Shown here one piece after another: positions 30,846-43,190 of a stretch of DNA of 64,000 nucleotides. The stretch covers positions 15,920,501-15,984,500 of the forward strand of contig NC_053419.1 of assembly GCF_016859285.1 (NCBI RefSeq), in the 5' to 3' direction. The stretch comes from Xiphias gladius. Its lineage: Eukaryota > Chordata > Actinopteri > Istiophoriformes > Xiphiidae. The notes beneath the pieces are model-generated. The model ran no database searches. It saw nothing but the letters and a program-made list of their open reading frames with translations, and was not told the DNA's origin. The position numbers and the translations under genes were made by a program. Position 1 is the first letter of the stretch. Every line of letters begins with the position of its first letter.

Positions 30846-32440
30846 AAATGTACTGTTGATTCTGTATTCTCACTTTGTCATATTAAAATCATGCATCAAA
30901 TTCTCGTGAAAGAAATCATGGGAAAATGATTTCAGTCTTGGGACTGTTTAGTTTAGCTTAGGTTTGTGGGAGGTGCAGTGTCCTTGATGGAAGTTGTAAT
31001 CAAGCCTCAGCAGAGTCGAGTAGTTTTAACGCTATGTTACCAGCTAGGTTTCCGAAAAACACTGATATGTTGTGTTTTTAGCACTTCATGCATTAATGTT
31101 CAACATGAAGCAAAAAAACCATTATTTCAGTGGGTACAGTCATTTCTAAAAGAACTGCTGGACGGGGAATCGAGGTTTGATTTTGTAGTGCTGGACATTT
31201 TTTACTCCCCTACTTCATCACTGCTTTGCAAATACGTAAAAAAAAAAAAAAATTAAATCCAAAGAATGTCTTTCTCTTATTAGCTACACTTTATTGCTAC
31301 CCCATCCTCCAAGAACTTACAAAAGACAATTTCTACTTTATAGTAAGTTTTAACAAAAACAAAAATTGCTTTATATGGACATTGTTGCTCTGCCAGGTTA
31401 TACCATAAAACCATATAAAGTCACTGGAAAACACATGATCCAGTTTCTTTGTCTCTCCTGACTGGCCTGGATCTCATGCAATTTAGGATGCAGAACAGAA
31501 AAATAGTTTGTGGGTGTGTGTGTTTTTTGTTTTTTTTTTAACATTTGTGCTCGTTTTCAAAGTTAAAAAAAACACACATCCGAGACAACTCATGTTTGAG
31601 CAGTTTAAAAGGACTTTTTTTGATCTGGCTGTACTGTTCATCCTCGCCCACCAGACTCTTCCTTGGGTGTGGTTTGGAATTTTACTCATTTTAAGTCAGA
31701 GCAACATCCTGCTTTTAGACCACTGGTCAACCTGGGGGTCAAATCGTTCTTTGATTTAACTGCTCATTGATTACATGAGCGCTGATGCCATAACATGTAA
31801 TGAGGGGCTACAAGTACGGCTGCAACTAACGATTATTTTCATAAATTATTAATCGATTAATCATTTAGTCTATGAAACATCAAAATCTTGTCAAACAATT
31901 TCACTGAGCTGAAGGTGGTGTCTTCACATGTTTTTGTTTTGGACAAAACTTTAAAAAACAGCCCAAACCTCCCAGATATTCAGTTTTACAATGATATACG
32001 ACAAAGAATAGCAGCAAATTGTATCTTCTAAGAGGCTTAAAATCTGCAAGTATTTGTCATTTTTCATTGTTTTTGCTCGAAAAAGCAATATAAGGATTAA
32101 TCGATTATCAAAATGGTTGCCGATTTTTTTTCTGTCGACTGACCAAGTGATTAATCGACTGTTTGTTTCAGCTCTAGTCACAAGTACTCGTTACTTCACG
32201 TTAAGTGGTCACAATTCAAAAAAGGTTATAAAGAACTGTTCCGGACATAAAAAAAAAAAAACCCTCTTAAATTTCAGCGATACATTTTGTAAGATTTAAT
32301 AATTAACGCTCAACACTACTAGACTGACTCTTAAATCCGCTGCAACATCGCCCGGTGTCATGATAAAGCTTGTTTCGCATCACCCTTAAAATCCACCGTT
32401 TGACCACTGGACATTTGTATGAATAACAATTACCGTAATA
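30846..32440. other. Intergenic region with nested repeats
   Basis: No gene is supported. An old dispersed repeat (about 31690-31817, continuing at 32180-32245) carries an inserted hAT-like element at 31818-32179. The rest is AT-rich with nothing notable. Confidence 0.6.
31818..32179. mobile_element. hAT-like MITE with 8-bp target-site duplication
   Basis: The element starts GGCTGCAACTAACGATT and ends GTTTCAGCTCTAGTC. These are imperfect inverted ends of a teleost element rich in 'attaatcgatta' motifs. It is flanked on both sides by the direct repeat ACAAGTAC (31810-31817 and 32180-32187), the 8-bp duplication typical of hAT transposons. No transposase is present. A related degraded copy lies at about 52053-52370. 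Confidence 0.75.
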
Positions 32441-33440
32441 CCGCAATATTGACGCACGTGTGAAGAGCGGGGCACTTGACGTCAGAAGTGTCAAATTCCA
32501 GAGATTTTTTTTTTTTTTTTTTTTTTGTCAGGACAAAGACGAGGCTTGTCCGGACCGACAAAGTTTTCCCTTCGTGACCGCGGAGTGAGGGACTCGTTCG
32601 CTTTTGTGTAACAATTCACTGACTCTACCTCCGAGCATTCCGAGTGTTTTTTCTGCGCCAGACAAACACGGTAACTTGCCTCTTGGTTTCATCTTTTGTC
32701 CCGTGGGACGTCCTCTCGACCGATGTGATGTACGCGCGACTAACGCTAACGTCTAGCGCTCGACATCTAACGCTAGCTTTAGCCGGGGCCATTTATTTAT
32801 TCGTTTATTTTTCCCCCTTTAGTTTTGTATTAAACGCGGTGCCCGCAGGAAAACGCGGGGCGTGCTGTTAAAAAAAAACAAAAAACATCGGGGGCCTCGA
32901 CTTGATAGCAGTACGTAAAAATGCACGTCGGGGAGAAAACTGTACTTTTCAGAGTTTCGTACTCGTAAAATCCAGTACAGTTCAGTTATGAGTAGATGCC
33001 ATGTCGCCCCGGAGAGGAACATATGTCAGCCATCTTACTCGGATCGAGCTAAGTCTTGCTTGTAAAACTGATGCGGGACTCGCCACGTTAACGTTTGTTT
33101 ACCTCACGACGTGTTGTTGGTCAATTACTCGACTAGTCCAATGACGAGAAACTAATCGCCGACTGTTTCGCCAGTGGATGAGTCGTTTATACGCGGAGCT
33201 TGTCGTTGCTCCAGCTTGACCGTTGCCTCGGTTTGACTTTTTCATAATTCTAAACCCGGATATCTTTGGGTCTTCTGCTGCTGGTCGAACAAAAATCGAA
33301 GACCCTCACCGTGAGCTCTGGGGAAACCGTGACTGACTGACATATTTACGGCAGCTGGTCGATTCCCTGAGACAACAGCCGCCAGATTAATCGGTGGAAA
33401 CAGTCACTGGTCGCACCCGTAGTTGTACTGGTCGTCGTGA
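32440..33440 (+). promoter_or_regulatory. CpG-rich promoter region of the small unnamed gene
   Basis: The CpG frequency is clearly higher than in flanking DNA, with runs such as ACGCGCGACTAACG and AAACGCGGGGCGTG. A possible noncoding first exon ends at 32670 (ACACG|GTAACT). I infer this to be the promoter of the three-exon gene at 34438-36435. The true start site and the first-exon border are not proven by the sequence. Confidence 0.5.
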
Positions 33441-34437
33441 GGCTCTCTGGAGACTTTTTGTTGTTGAGGGCCTGACCCCAGAATCCCAGTATTGTGCATC
33501 TAGGGAGGGGGGCTGAAAGTTACGCCCATGTAGCTACCTGATGCTGAGCTTGACCGAGATTAATAGTGATGCAAAAAAAAGCTGTGATGATTTCATGTTT
33601 GCCCCAAGATGTTATTTACCTCCCAGTCCACAGCGTGCTGTAATTAGGGGTCCAAGCGACAAAAGGAACCCCCAACTCCTTGAGGACACGGGTTTTCTAG
33701 TTTAAACATTCGTCCTGGTTTACAGTGCTGCTGTTCTCATCCAGTTGGAAATAATAAGAGTTGCTGGAAAAACCATCGTTTGCTGATGTACTCCCATATT
33801 CCCATAGCACACACTGGCCAGAGAAATTTAACAGAGAAATTTAAAATGTATTTCTCGTGATCAGTGAAGTGGTTGACAAACTGGTGAGGTGTTTTTCTTT
33901 TTTTTCTTTTTTTTAAAAATGATGATAAATGTAGAATGTGTCTCTGAAGCTTTTTTGTGTTACCCCCCGTATCTCTCCGTGTATTCAAACTTCCTTGAGC
34001 AGTTTACGATTGTACAACATTGCAGCAGTGGTCCTCTCCGCAGGCAATATTACCGGCTGTGCATCTGGAATGAGAGCTGTGTCTCCCTCCGGTGGTTGCA
34101 CTGAAGAGTCAGTAAAGAAACGCCTGAGTTGTCTACAAGTAAACCTTTAACCCTGAGGATTCCTGCTCTAAAAATGTTCCCGCTACATGGAAAAGTCTAT
34201 ATTTAACAGTATATCAGGATTTCCGTTTAAAAGCACATTTAAATTTTTAAAACTTACGATTGGAATGACTGGTTAATCACAAATGGCAGCTTCCACGGTA
34301 GATGATTGTTATAAAGCACCAAAATTTAGGTCGCTCAATGTTCTTTGTCAGTGCCGCTACACTCTTAGAGGCCTCATGTCATAAGCCGGTATGTTTCAGC
34401 TTTCTTTAAGTAACAGCTGCGTTTCTTTGAGGCAGGA

Positions 34438-36435
34438 ATGGCTACCAAGGGCGGCGTGAGGTCAGATGAGGGCCTGATGATGATGCAGGAGCTTGATGAT
34501 AGGCTGAGAGAGCAGATTGACAAACTGGAGCATGTACGCCTTGCTGCCGTTGACCTGAAGCACAACTTGTCTGAGGTACAGTAGGCATGCCATCGCTAGT
34601 GACAACTGCTGGACCAAAATTCATTTCCATCGGCCTCTCTTCTATGTTGGTGTTATTTTTCTTTTATACAGAGTAACAGTGAACTAACCCAGTCTATCGC
34701 TGACCATCTGGAATGGTTGAACCACTTGTCAGAGCGAGTGGAGACTCTTCACATGAACACAACTGTTTTTGTTCAGGTGAGAAATTGATCGTTTCCGACG
34801 GTTTGTTATGCTTGTGCACTCTGCACCAAATTCAGAACACAAAAGGCTTTGTTGATCAAGTGTGCATACTATGTAATAATGTTATCACTTGCATAAAAAC
34901 AGGAATTACTGGACGTGGCCATTATTGTTCAATCAGTGTTTCATGGAGCAGCAGATACATAACTACAGCATTTGCTGATGGATTCCTGGCAAACTCTGTC
35001 CACGTGAAGAGAGTAAAAGAAGCCATTAAGACACAGATGTGCTGGAACATCTGCAGCCACCAGAATGTCCTGTTTCTTTGACGGGAAAAAAGACATTACA
35101 TCATATAAACTAACACGTGTTACTGTTCAAGCATGTTCTAAATCTGGTAGATTAGCTGCTAGTTTCCTCATAGTTGATCTGTTCTCACATTTTCCCAGAA
35201 AAGCCTTTATGGTGGTAGATAACACTAGAGGGAAACACATAGTAAGGAAGAGGTGGAAAACTGACTCTTTACTCTTGTGGGTCTAAACGGGGTTTGACAG
35301 GTTTGAGGCAAACCTAAGAAAGTTTCTGTGCATGTATCGTTCGTCCTGGCACTAATTTCCTTTACAACATTTCCAGTTAAGAATGTGACTTTTGTGGTGG
35401 AAAAATGGCACCGGCTTCCCTTCCCGAGCATGTCAGCAGGATAGCTGCGTGTCAAGTCAGTCTGTGATCATTTCGTGAAACACAAATTGATTTAAGTATA
35501 TTCACCTCCATAAAAAATAATATCAGCTGAAATATGAAAGGTATTAAACCTAGATTTTGACACAGGCCCTCTATGAAACATGAGCTTAAAATTGGCTAAT
35601 TATGCAGGAGCCACCTAAGAGTCCACCTAGGTTTTAATTGTGCTCTAGTGGTGCAAATTACTAAACAATTCGGACTATTTATCAAATTACCACAAAATAA
35701 ATGCTACCCAGAAAACCTAGGGCCTTCTAAACCCCGGCACAGTTGTCCACTTTCCGTAGTCTGATAATCCAGCCTTGTTTGTGGGTTGTAACACTGGAAA
35801 AAACTTGTAGTTTTGTAAATTTTATCAAGAGTTTGATTAAAATGTTATGAATCCACAGCGAGAGAAATCCTGAGACTGACCTGTGTGGGGATTCTGGCAG
35901 CTAGTACTTTAGGAATATAGTACAGAAACAGTTTATGTTGTGTAACTGATTGCTGAATCACATCTATGAGAGAACCTGTAATTAACTAGGGTTGTCCAAC
36001 AGCGTTCCAGTTTTGCACCGAGTTATGTCGCAGCTGCGTCCTTAAAATTTTTGACTGTCAGATAATTAATTAATTCTCCTTTTCCTATGTGGTGTCACCA
36101 GAGTGGGACGTCAACAAAAACTAAGAACAAGAGAAGGTTTAATCTGCAGTATATCAATATGTACTAACAGTCCTCATCCACCCAGTTACTGGAATCTGGG
36201 ACTTGGAAAGACATCAGACAATGTACAGTGCATTGGCATCTTTGCTAATTTCTGTTTCGTCTGTTTCCAGATGAATCCCAAGCCTCGTGCGTGGGCAGGG
36301 AAGCAGGGCTCCAAACATGGCTACCGCTGGGTACGTCTTCACCAGGCCGAGGACGCCCATTCTGAGTTTGGCTGGTCCCCCATCCGCACACGACGGAACA
36401 GCGACGCTGCCTCTGAAATGTCTTGTAACTGGTGA
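34438..36435 (+). CDS. Unrecognised small protein, 135 aa, three coding exons
   Basis: I do not recognise this gene. The exons are 34438-34575 (ATG in a strong GGAATGG context, just after an acceptor), 34672-34776 and 36271-36435 (TGA 36433-36435). All junctions are GT-AG and in phase 0, giving 46, 35 and 54 codons. Residues about 10-80 are charged with regular Leu/Ile/Met spacing (MMMQELDDRLREQIDKLEHV, then DHLEWLNHLSERVETLHMN), which suggests a coiled coil. The C-terminal exon is basic and Trp/Arg/Ser-rich (PRAWAGKQGSKHGYRWVRLH) and ends in CNW. There is no signal peptide or membrane segment. AATAAA at 36648-36653 fits a 3' end near 36670. Clean splicing, an upstream CpG island and an open frame across three exons argue that it is real. 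The function is unknown. Confidence 0.75.
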
Positions 36436-36670
36436 CCCGGCGGACTGTGGCCAATGTCTCCACCGAGGACGCAGTTTAAGGCAAAAATATTGTACAGCTC
36501 GCTTCCACCAAATGAATAATTGAAAATAAGTCTTTGCACATATTGGTACATTTTCACTCTTTATCATGCTGAGTTTAACATGTAATTTAATACTTTACAT
36601 TTTTCTATTCCTCAGTATTATTATCTTGTTGAACGTGCTATATTTTTAATAAACATGGCTATCCAACCCT
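36436..36670 (+). other. 3' UTR of the small unnamed gene
   Basis: A short AT-rich tail with AATAAA at 36648-36653. The edf1 leader begins only about 0.5 kb later. Confidence 0.6.
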
Positions 36671-36949
36671 ATTAGTATGTCCACGCTACCTTCGTGTAAA
36701 GATTGTGTGAAATTCTCCAAGCTGTGTTCTGATTTTTAAAAATGAAAAAAATGCAACCGCTGCATTCAGTTATACATTATTCGTAGTAATTTCCAAACTA
36801 ATTTCTAATCCATTCCTATGTTGGCAGTGCGCCACAGTTTAATTATTTTATGTCTGGGTTGTGTAAGACTGTGTACTCTGTTCTCAAAAACAGCCGGCAG
36901 ATGAAACAGACAAATATTTTGTTACAGCTCCCCACCCTGTCTGATGTAA

Positions 36950-37247
36950 TCTGTGATTTTTAAAAAGTGCTATCAGACGGTCTGTGTGGACACACCGACG
37001 GAAGGCCTGTCGATGCGGATGCGGGTCGGCATGCTCCACCAGCAGAGGTCGCTGCGGAAACGCCTCCATTATGTCACTGTTAACCGCACAGGTTTAAATA
37101 AAGCTTTGGCAGAGCGCGTGGGTGATATTTCTGGAAGCAGCGTCTGATTCGCTAAAGTGGCAACTACCTTCTTCAGAAGGATCATTTGTTGAATTTATTT
37201 TTCTATCTATATTAAACCTTACGGGTATCGAGTGAACCCCCGAGAAC
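36950..37247 (+). promoter_or_regulatory. edf1: edf1 promoter and 5' UTR
   Basis: A GC-richer stretch with several CpGs lies between about 36970 and 37150. It is followed by a pyrimidine run CCTTCTTC at 37167-37174 that could mark a TOP-like transcription start, then an AT-rich leader up to the ATG. A CTCF-like core (CCAGCAGAGGTCGC) lies at 37039-37052. Start site and factor binding are inference. Confidence 0.45.
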
Positions 37248-39386
37248 ATGGCAGAAAGCGACTGGGATACCGTGACTGTCTTGAGGAAGAAGGGGCCGAC
37301 TGCTGCCCAGGCCAAATCCAAGCAGGTTAGCATGAACTCCTCACATCGTCTGTGTTTCTGATATTTCTTTTTTCCTGAAGCATACTCTGAACTTTGGATC
37401 CTTTAAACGGGCTCAAAATGGGTTTGAGATTATAGTGAACGCTAGTGTATAATGTATCAGTAAAAAAAAGGATCGTTTCTGCACGTGGTTTCGGGTTGAA
37501 TTGTCCAGTAAACATCGCCCATGCTTCCTGGTGTAACTAAGTGTAGTTAATAACAATAGTGAACCGGACCATTTGTCTCTCACAGCGAACCCTTAAGAAC
37601 GGTCGGACGTTATGTTTGATTCGAGCGGGCGTGTGAGCCATTTGTGCCGATTGAAGGACTGTCGTGTTTCCCTTTGAGAAACAACTCAAACTCCGGATGA
37701 TGCTTAAGTTCAGTTAGATAGCCAAAAAGCTACGTCCACCTATGCAAATTATTGTTTGGTTGGCTTCTCGGTCAACCAAACCTAACTCAAAAAAATGACT
37801 GACGCAATCCGGGGAAGCTACAGTTTGCTAGTGAAATATGACAGTGATCAAAATAGCAGCTAACTAGCATTAGCCAGCTAACCTGCCCATGGCTACTTGG
37901 CTATGGCTAGCTAATCATAACTAACGCTAGTTTTAGTTTACGTGTTTACTTGGGATAGGATAGGACATCGTGTGCAACCCCCATGTAGATGTCTGGTAAT
38001 GCTTGTCGGAAAACATGTAGCTAAACATTACAGAGCATGCTCTAGATCCTCTCTTTAGGAGTTCTGTAATGCCACAAACAAAGCCTATACACACTTTAAC
38101 AACTGCCTTCATAAAACGTTAAAATATTGTTGTTTTCTTATTGCAAGCTCATGGTCCGTTTTTTGGGAAGCAGTCGAAAGCAACTGAACGATTACAGCCT
38201 AACCAGGTGTTAAGTTGGCTTGATTTTGCTCAGGCAGGATTGACCGTGTCATTTGTTTACCTTTAGTGTCATTCTTAGATAAGCAGATTCGTTACTTATT
38301 AACTACACGATTTGTAATAATAGGGTAAAAGCTACGGGAGCCTGGTCTTAATGCAATCTGCTGTCAGTGAAATTGGAATATATTTTTTTGAAATTTGCAC
38401 ATGTCCATGTTTTCTCTAGGCTATCACGGCTGCTCAGAGACGTGGGGAGGACGTCGAGACAACCAAGAAATGTAAATTTCCACTTTCTGAACGAATTTGG
38501 GAAAGAGCACAGATGATTTGCTGAGTGACCTAATTCTGACATGTCCTTCGATATTCCTCTCTTCACCCAAATTGTAAAACTGCAGGCAAAACATGACAAG
38601 CATTTAAAAATTTTTTTTTTTTTTTTTTCTCTACGTCTGTGTGATGAGTAATCTGTCTGCCACCCTGAGTCATGCCCCAACATAACCCTGATCCTACACT
38701 TGTCACACAGGGTCTGCAGGGCAAAACAAACAGCATCTTGTGACAAAGAACACAGCCAAACTGGACCGGGAAACAGAGGAGCTACACCATGACAGAGTTA
38801 CTCTGGAGGTGGGCAAGGTCATCCAGCAAGGCAGACAGGACAAAGGCCTGACCCAGAAAGACCTCGCCACTGTGAGTATACAGACTTCTCATATATTCAC
38901 ATGCATAACAAATAACAGGTGGTGGCACTGCTGTAAAAGATGCCTTTGTCTGTTTTTGTAAAACACCCTTTATCATGTGTGTTGATGGGTATGAAGTGTG
39001 CTCACATGAAGTGATTTATTGAAGTTAAAAGGCACTTAAATGCAGAAAATGGAAATTGAATTGCCTTGCGGTTCAACAACATGATAAATTATGGATCATA
39101 AATCTTCTCCTCAGAAAATTAATGAGAAGCCTCAAGTCATTGCAGACTATGAGAGTGGGAAAGCAATTCCCAACAACCAGGTCATGGGCAAGATAGAGAG
39201 AGCAATTGGTAAGAAAACTGTTCATTATTTTTTCCATAACAGAATGATCATGTTTATTACGTCTAAATTGTCAGTTGTGTAACTCCTGTGTTCATCAGTA
39301 CATCTGTTAATCTGCCATGAACAGGGCTGAAGCTACGTGGGAAGGATATTGGCCTACCCCTGGAGGCAAAACCCAAGAAGAAATGA
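37248..39386 (+). CDS. edf1: edf1 (endothelial differentiation-related factor 1 / MBF1), complete
   Basis: EDF1 is the animal MBF1 homologue, a transcriptional coactivator that also binds stalled or collided ribosomes. Five exons were read: 37248-37325, 38420-38471, 38711-38871, 39115-39208 and 39325-39386. They give exactly 148 residues, the usual vertebrate length. The N-terminal MBF1 domain starts [16 protein letters not shown] and continues through [20 protein letters not shown]. The helix-turn-helix (about residues 81-135) contains [20 protein letters not shown] and [16 protein letters not shown]. The tail is the basic LEAKPKKK. The start codon has a strong context (AACATGG). All introns are GT-AG and the frame closes. 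The 3' UTR has AATAAA at 39892-39897, so the end is near 39915. Confidence 0.98.
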
Positions 39387-39915
39387 ACACAAAGCCTCGA
39401 AATCAGCCCCCCCCACCCCCATCCCAACAACCTCCCCCACCACCAAGAACCCTTAAAAACTCTCTCTTCTCTTCCCCCTATCCCTCCCTCTACCTGGGCT
39501 GATCTCACCTGTGTCCTGGTGGACCTGGTGTTCCACTGCATTACAGGCTGCATACTAACAAGTCATCTGAAAACACTCCCCTGACCACATTGTCAAGAGA
39601 ATGATCGAATGCATTTTTCAACAACACAAACTCAGAAGTTCCGTGAATTTCTTTTCACCCACATCTGCTTGGCTTTGGCATGATAAATTCAACTTTTTGA
39701 TAGTGATGTAAAATCATTTAAAGGGTGAAGTCTTTTTCATGACCAAACAAAATAGTTTGGCAAACCTTAATTCTGAGCATGATGTTAAGCCAAAAGTGCG
39801 TAATTGCATCTTTTTCACACACACGTTAGGCAGTGGGTGGATGTCATTACAGTGTTGAAATGTTTTAATGCTGTGCTTTGTTTGATCTAAAAATAAAGTT
39901 TGGCAGTTCATGACA
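39387..39915 (+). other. edf1: edf1 3' UTR
   Basis: This begins with a C-rich stretch (about 39405-39450) and ends after AATAAA at 39892-39897. Confidence 0.75.
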
Positions 39916-42900
39916 TTGCTGTGTGTGAATTTGTAGCCAGTGTAGCACAAGATTTCATACCAAAACCAGTGACGTTTTCTTAAACATTCCTGAAAAGTAG
40001 TTCCGGCAGTCATCTTTGAGATCACTGTCAGATATCTCTTACTTTCATAATATAAGAAATATATATTAATATATTAGTGTATATATCTTATTTATACTGA
40101 TAATCAAGCAGTTAATGCCTCATAATTACAGAGGCACTTACCATACCAGAACAAGTGTTTTGAATGTGCAAAACTTGAAAGAAAATGCTAATTTCTTAAA
40201 ATAACTTTATGGAAGAATTTAAAAAAAAAAAATGGCTACATTTACCATCTAAACTACAGTTGGATTGTCGTACTAAAAGGAGTGGTGAGAAAGTCTGCTG
40301 TGTCCACCTGAAATCTGAATGTTGTTGTTGTTGTAGTAGTAGTAGTAGTGAGCCACTAGATGTCAGAATACTACAGGAAATATATTGGGACTGTTCCACT
40401 GCCAGTCAAAAATAAAGCATCAAAACTTTGTGTTGCAGTTAGATGTTTGTGCTAAAAATGCTTCAAATGTTTACATTTATTGTTTCTCAAGTACATTAAA
40501 AAAAAAGCACAAATTACCCCATAACTTTAAATCTTTCCCACTGCTGAATAAGTACAGATGCATAAGTCAACAACGTCAACTAATTATTCAAGTACTATAT
40601 GCAGAGGTATGTCGAAATTTCTTGTCCTGTGTAATGTTTCTTTTTCAATTTTCACAATGAACCCTATCTTAAAATTGAGCCGTCTTGCAGCCGTCAACTG
40701 TGCAACACCAAAACGACTCCTTGACGAAGCTGGGCTTTGAGTAGCCGCGATTTTCAATGCTTTTCATTTTTTCTGTGCTTCATTTCATACCACGGGCTAT
40801 CGATTCAAGTACTACTTTTGCAAGAGGTAAGACTACCTTCTGTTCTTATTAAAGGGACATGGACCCAATTGTTGCAGGAGAGAAAAAGTAGCAGGCAAGG
40901 ATGGGGAAATGCAAGTGAGGTAGAGCACATCCAAGGACTTGTACATGATGCCGACAAAAATTGCAGGAGCAGTTGCGTTTACGAGAACTTAAAAGCTGGT
41001 TGAGTGTAAAGGTCTTAAACTCGGCACCTCCTACCATATCTTGATATTGTCATCTCTCGCTCTTTGGCTTTGGTTTAAAAAAAAAAAAAAAGGCATCATG
41101 TTGGGGCACTGCACACAGGACCCAAAGGCCTCTTCAGGTGAGACTGCCAGAAATACAAAGGAAGTGTGTACCATGAAGACTTCTGTCCTGCATGACCTCT
41201 GCCAAGAAAACCTTGTGGTGCCCCTGGCACTTCGAGCAAATCAGTAAATCCATGTGGCCGTCATAAGAAGGACAGGAAAATACAGCAGCCTAAAGAAACC
41301 TGCAGCTGTGACTGTACATTGTCTGCTTGTGTGGGGGGTTCATGGTCCCAGGGGGTGCTGGGTAACATTAAGTGTCACCTTTATCTTTGCAATTAATTAG
41401 AGAGTAATGCCGCCACGTCAGTGACAGTGACTCTTAGGCCTCTTAATGGGGCCAGCCCATGGGCTCAGGCTTTGAGCTGTGCTTCAGGGAAAAGTAATTA
41501 ACCCGCAACACAAAAGTAGAATGCGTCAAGGAGTGAAGCATATTCTTTACTAGCGCGGGCAAGTAGTTGCAACCAGCAATAAGCAGGAACCCACGGGCAA
41601 TGAGGTCGAAACGTGGAACAACAACAGTAAGGACACAGCCGGGGGACATCCTGGCTGTCCCACATCTCCGTTGACCTTCATCGGGCAGTTTCTCTAACGA
41701 GCAGCTATGTTGAACTGAGGGAGCAGGAGCCCACTGGGCTACTGTCAAATCAGCTGCTGCCTGTGAGTCTTGAATGGAAATCTTGCCTGGGAACTTTTGT
41801 AGATGGCTTTCCCCCGGCCAGCCGAGCCGGCCAACCAATTTAGGTTCCAAGTGCGGGAAGTGGTGACTGAGGGCTGGAAAGGTAATTATGTGTTAAATAT
41901 GTCATGAGTGCGTCCTTTTTGGTCCTGAATATGGTCTGCTGGGATGCATGTTTGCTCAAATTAAGTATGCAACCTCCTGACCGGTGTTCACTGGACAAAC
42001 AAAGAAGTGAGCCTGGCTGTTGTGACCGGGGAGGGGGGGTTCTTGCTCAACAGGCTGCTTCCCGGGGTGAGTGTGTGTGAAAGAGAGAGGGAGACAGAGA
42101 CTGACTGCGTTCCTGGAAATGCCATTCCATTGGTCAAAACACCATAGCAACATTGTTCCACCTATGACAAGGGAGCAGCCAGTGGTTTTGAAGGAGTGAT
42201 GTGGAGCAGAAAGCTACACTGGGGGGGGGGAGTTGGGTGACAACGCTGGGGGGAGGGATCGGGGTGTGGGTGGTGGTGGGGGGGGAGTCTGGGGTCTGTT
42301 TTGGCCTGAGGCTCCAAACCCAAATTGAGATTCCACAACACGTACAACCTGTTGTGCTGATCCGTGCAGTGCACTCCCCCTGGCTCCCCCCGCAGCAGCA
42401 GATGCTTCTCCTACAGTTGGCCGATTGAAGTTTTATGGCTTTCTCTGGCCATTCGTTCCTGCCTGTTAATATTTCTTTCAGTTTGAAAACCGCATAAAAT
42501 GCCTTAATTCTCGCTTAAGGAGCAATAGTAGCTTACATATAAACCTTTCAAAATTCCACCTCACATCAAAAGTAATCGAAATTCCTCGCATTAACTGCGC
42601 TTTGCGTCTCACCTACCAGCACCAAAACTACAAAAAGGAAAGTATTCAGCTGCAGTGTAACATCCTGCTCAGACGCATTAGATTACCTGATGCTAGTGGC
42701 ATTCGCAAATTTCACTAGTTGATACAAGGTTAAACTTTTTCGTTGTGCTATTACAAGATATGCCACAATCTTGTACAATGTACTTTAGAGGCGTAGGCAA
42801 TTCTAAGCCAGAAAACAAAGTGAGACAATATAAGAAAGGATAGGTTACTTTGTATGCAGTCGTGCTCCATTTTCAGCAAAATAACACCCTACACTTCCTC

Positions 42901-43190
42901 TGTCAGAAGACATGTTGGCTGTGCACTAATCGTGCCCTCATTTCCTCTCATCTCTACAGTTGAACGTCCGGTTAAAGACATGAAATGGCACGATTTATGC
43001 AAACATGATAGAATTTTACCATATGGAGGAAATGAACGTCTTCAACATGAAATAAATGTTTTGTAGAGGTTCGCTAGTACAGGAGGCCAGTAATACCAAC
43101 ATGACATTAATAGCTCAATCATTATAATGGATGCACACACACACACACAAAAAAAAAAAAAATCAAAACACCGGATAATACTGTGAGAAA
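39916..43190. other. Intergenic region between convergent edf1 and prag1
   Basis: No gene could be supported; open frames such as 41443-41850 on the minus strand show no family features. The region holds a GTT/GTA trinucleotide run (40322-40349) and a G-rich patch at 42221-42297. Confidence 0.55.
40322..40349. repeat. (GTT)n/(GTA)n trinucleotide run
   Basis: GTT units pass into GTA units over about 28 bp. Confidence 0.8.

Noticed and set aside
30960..31010. Short similarity to 7296-7325 (phrase like 'agttgtaatcaagcctcagc')
   Set aside because: The match is only about 25 bp with several mismatches. It could be a shared repeat fragment but is too short to claim.
41443..41850. 135-codon minus-strand open frame between edf1 and prag1
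   Set aside because: No recognisable motif, no promoter or splice sites, and composition consistent with chance.
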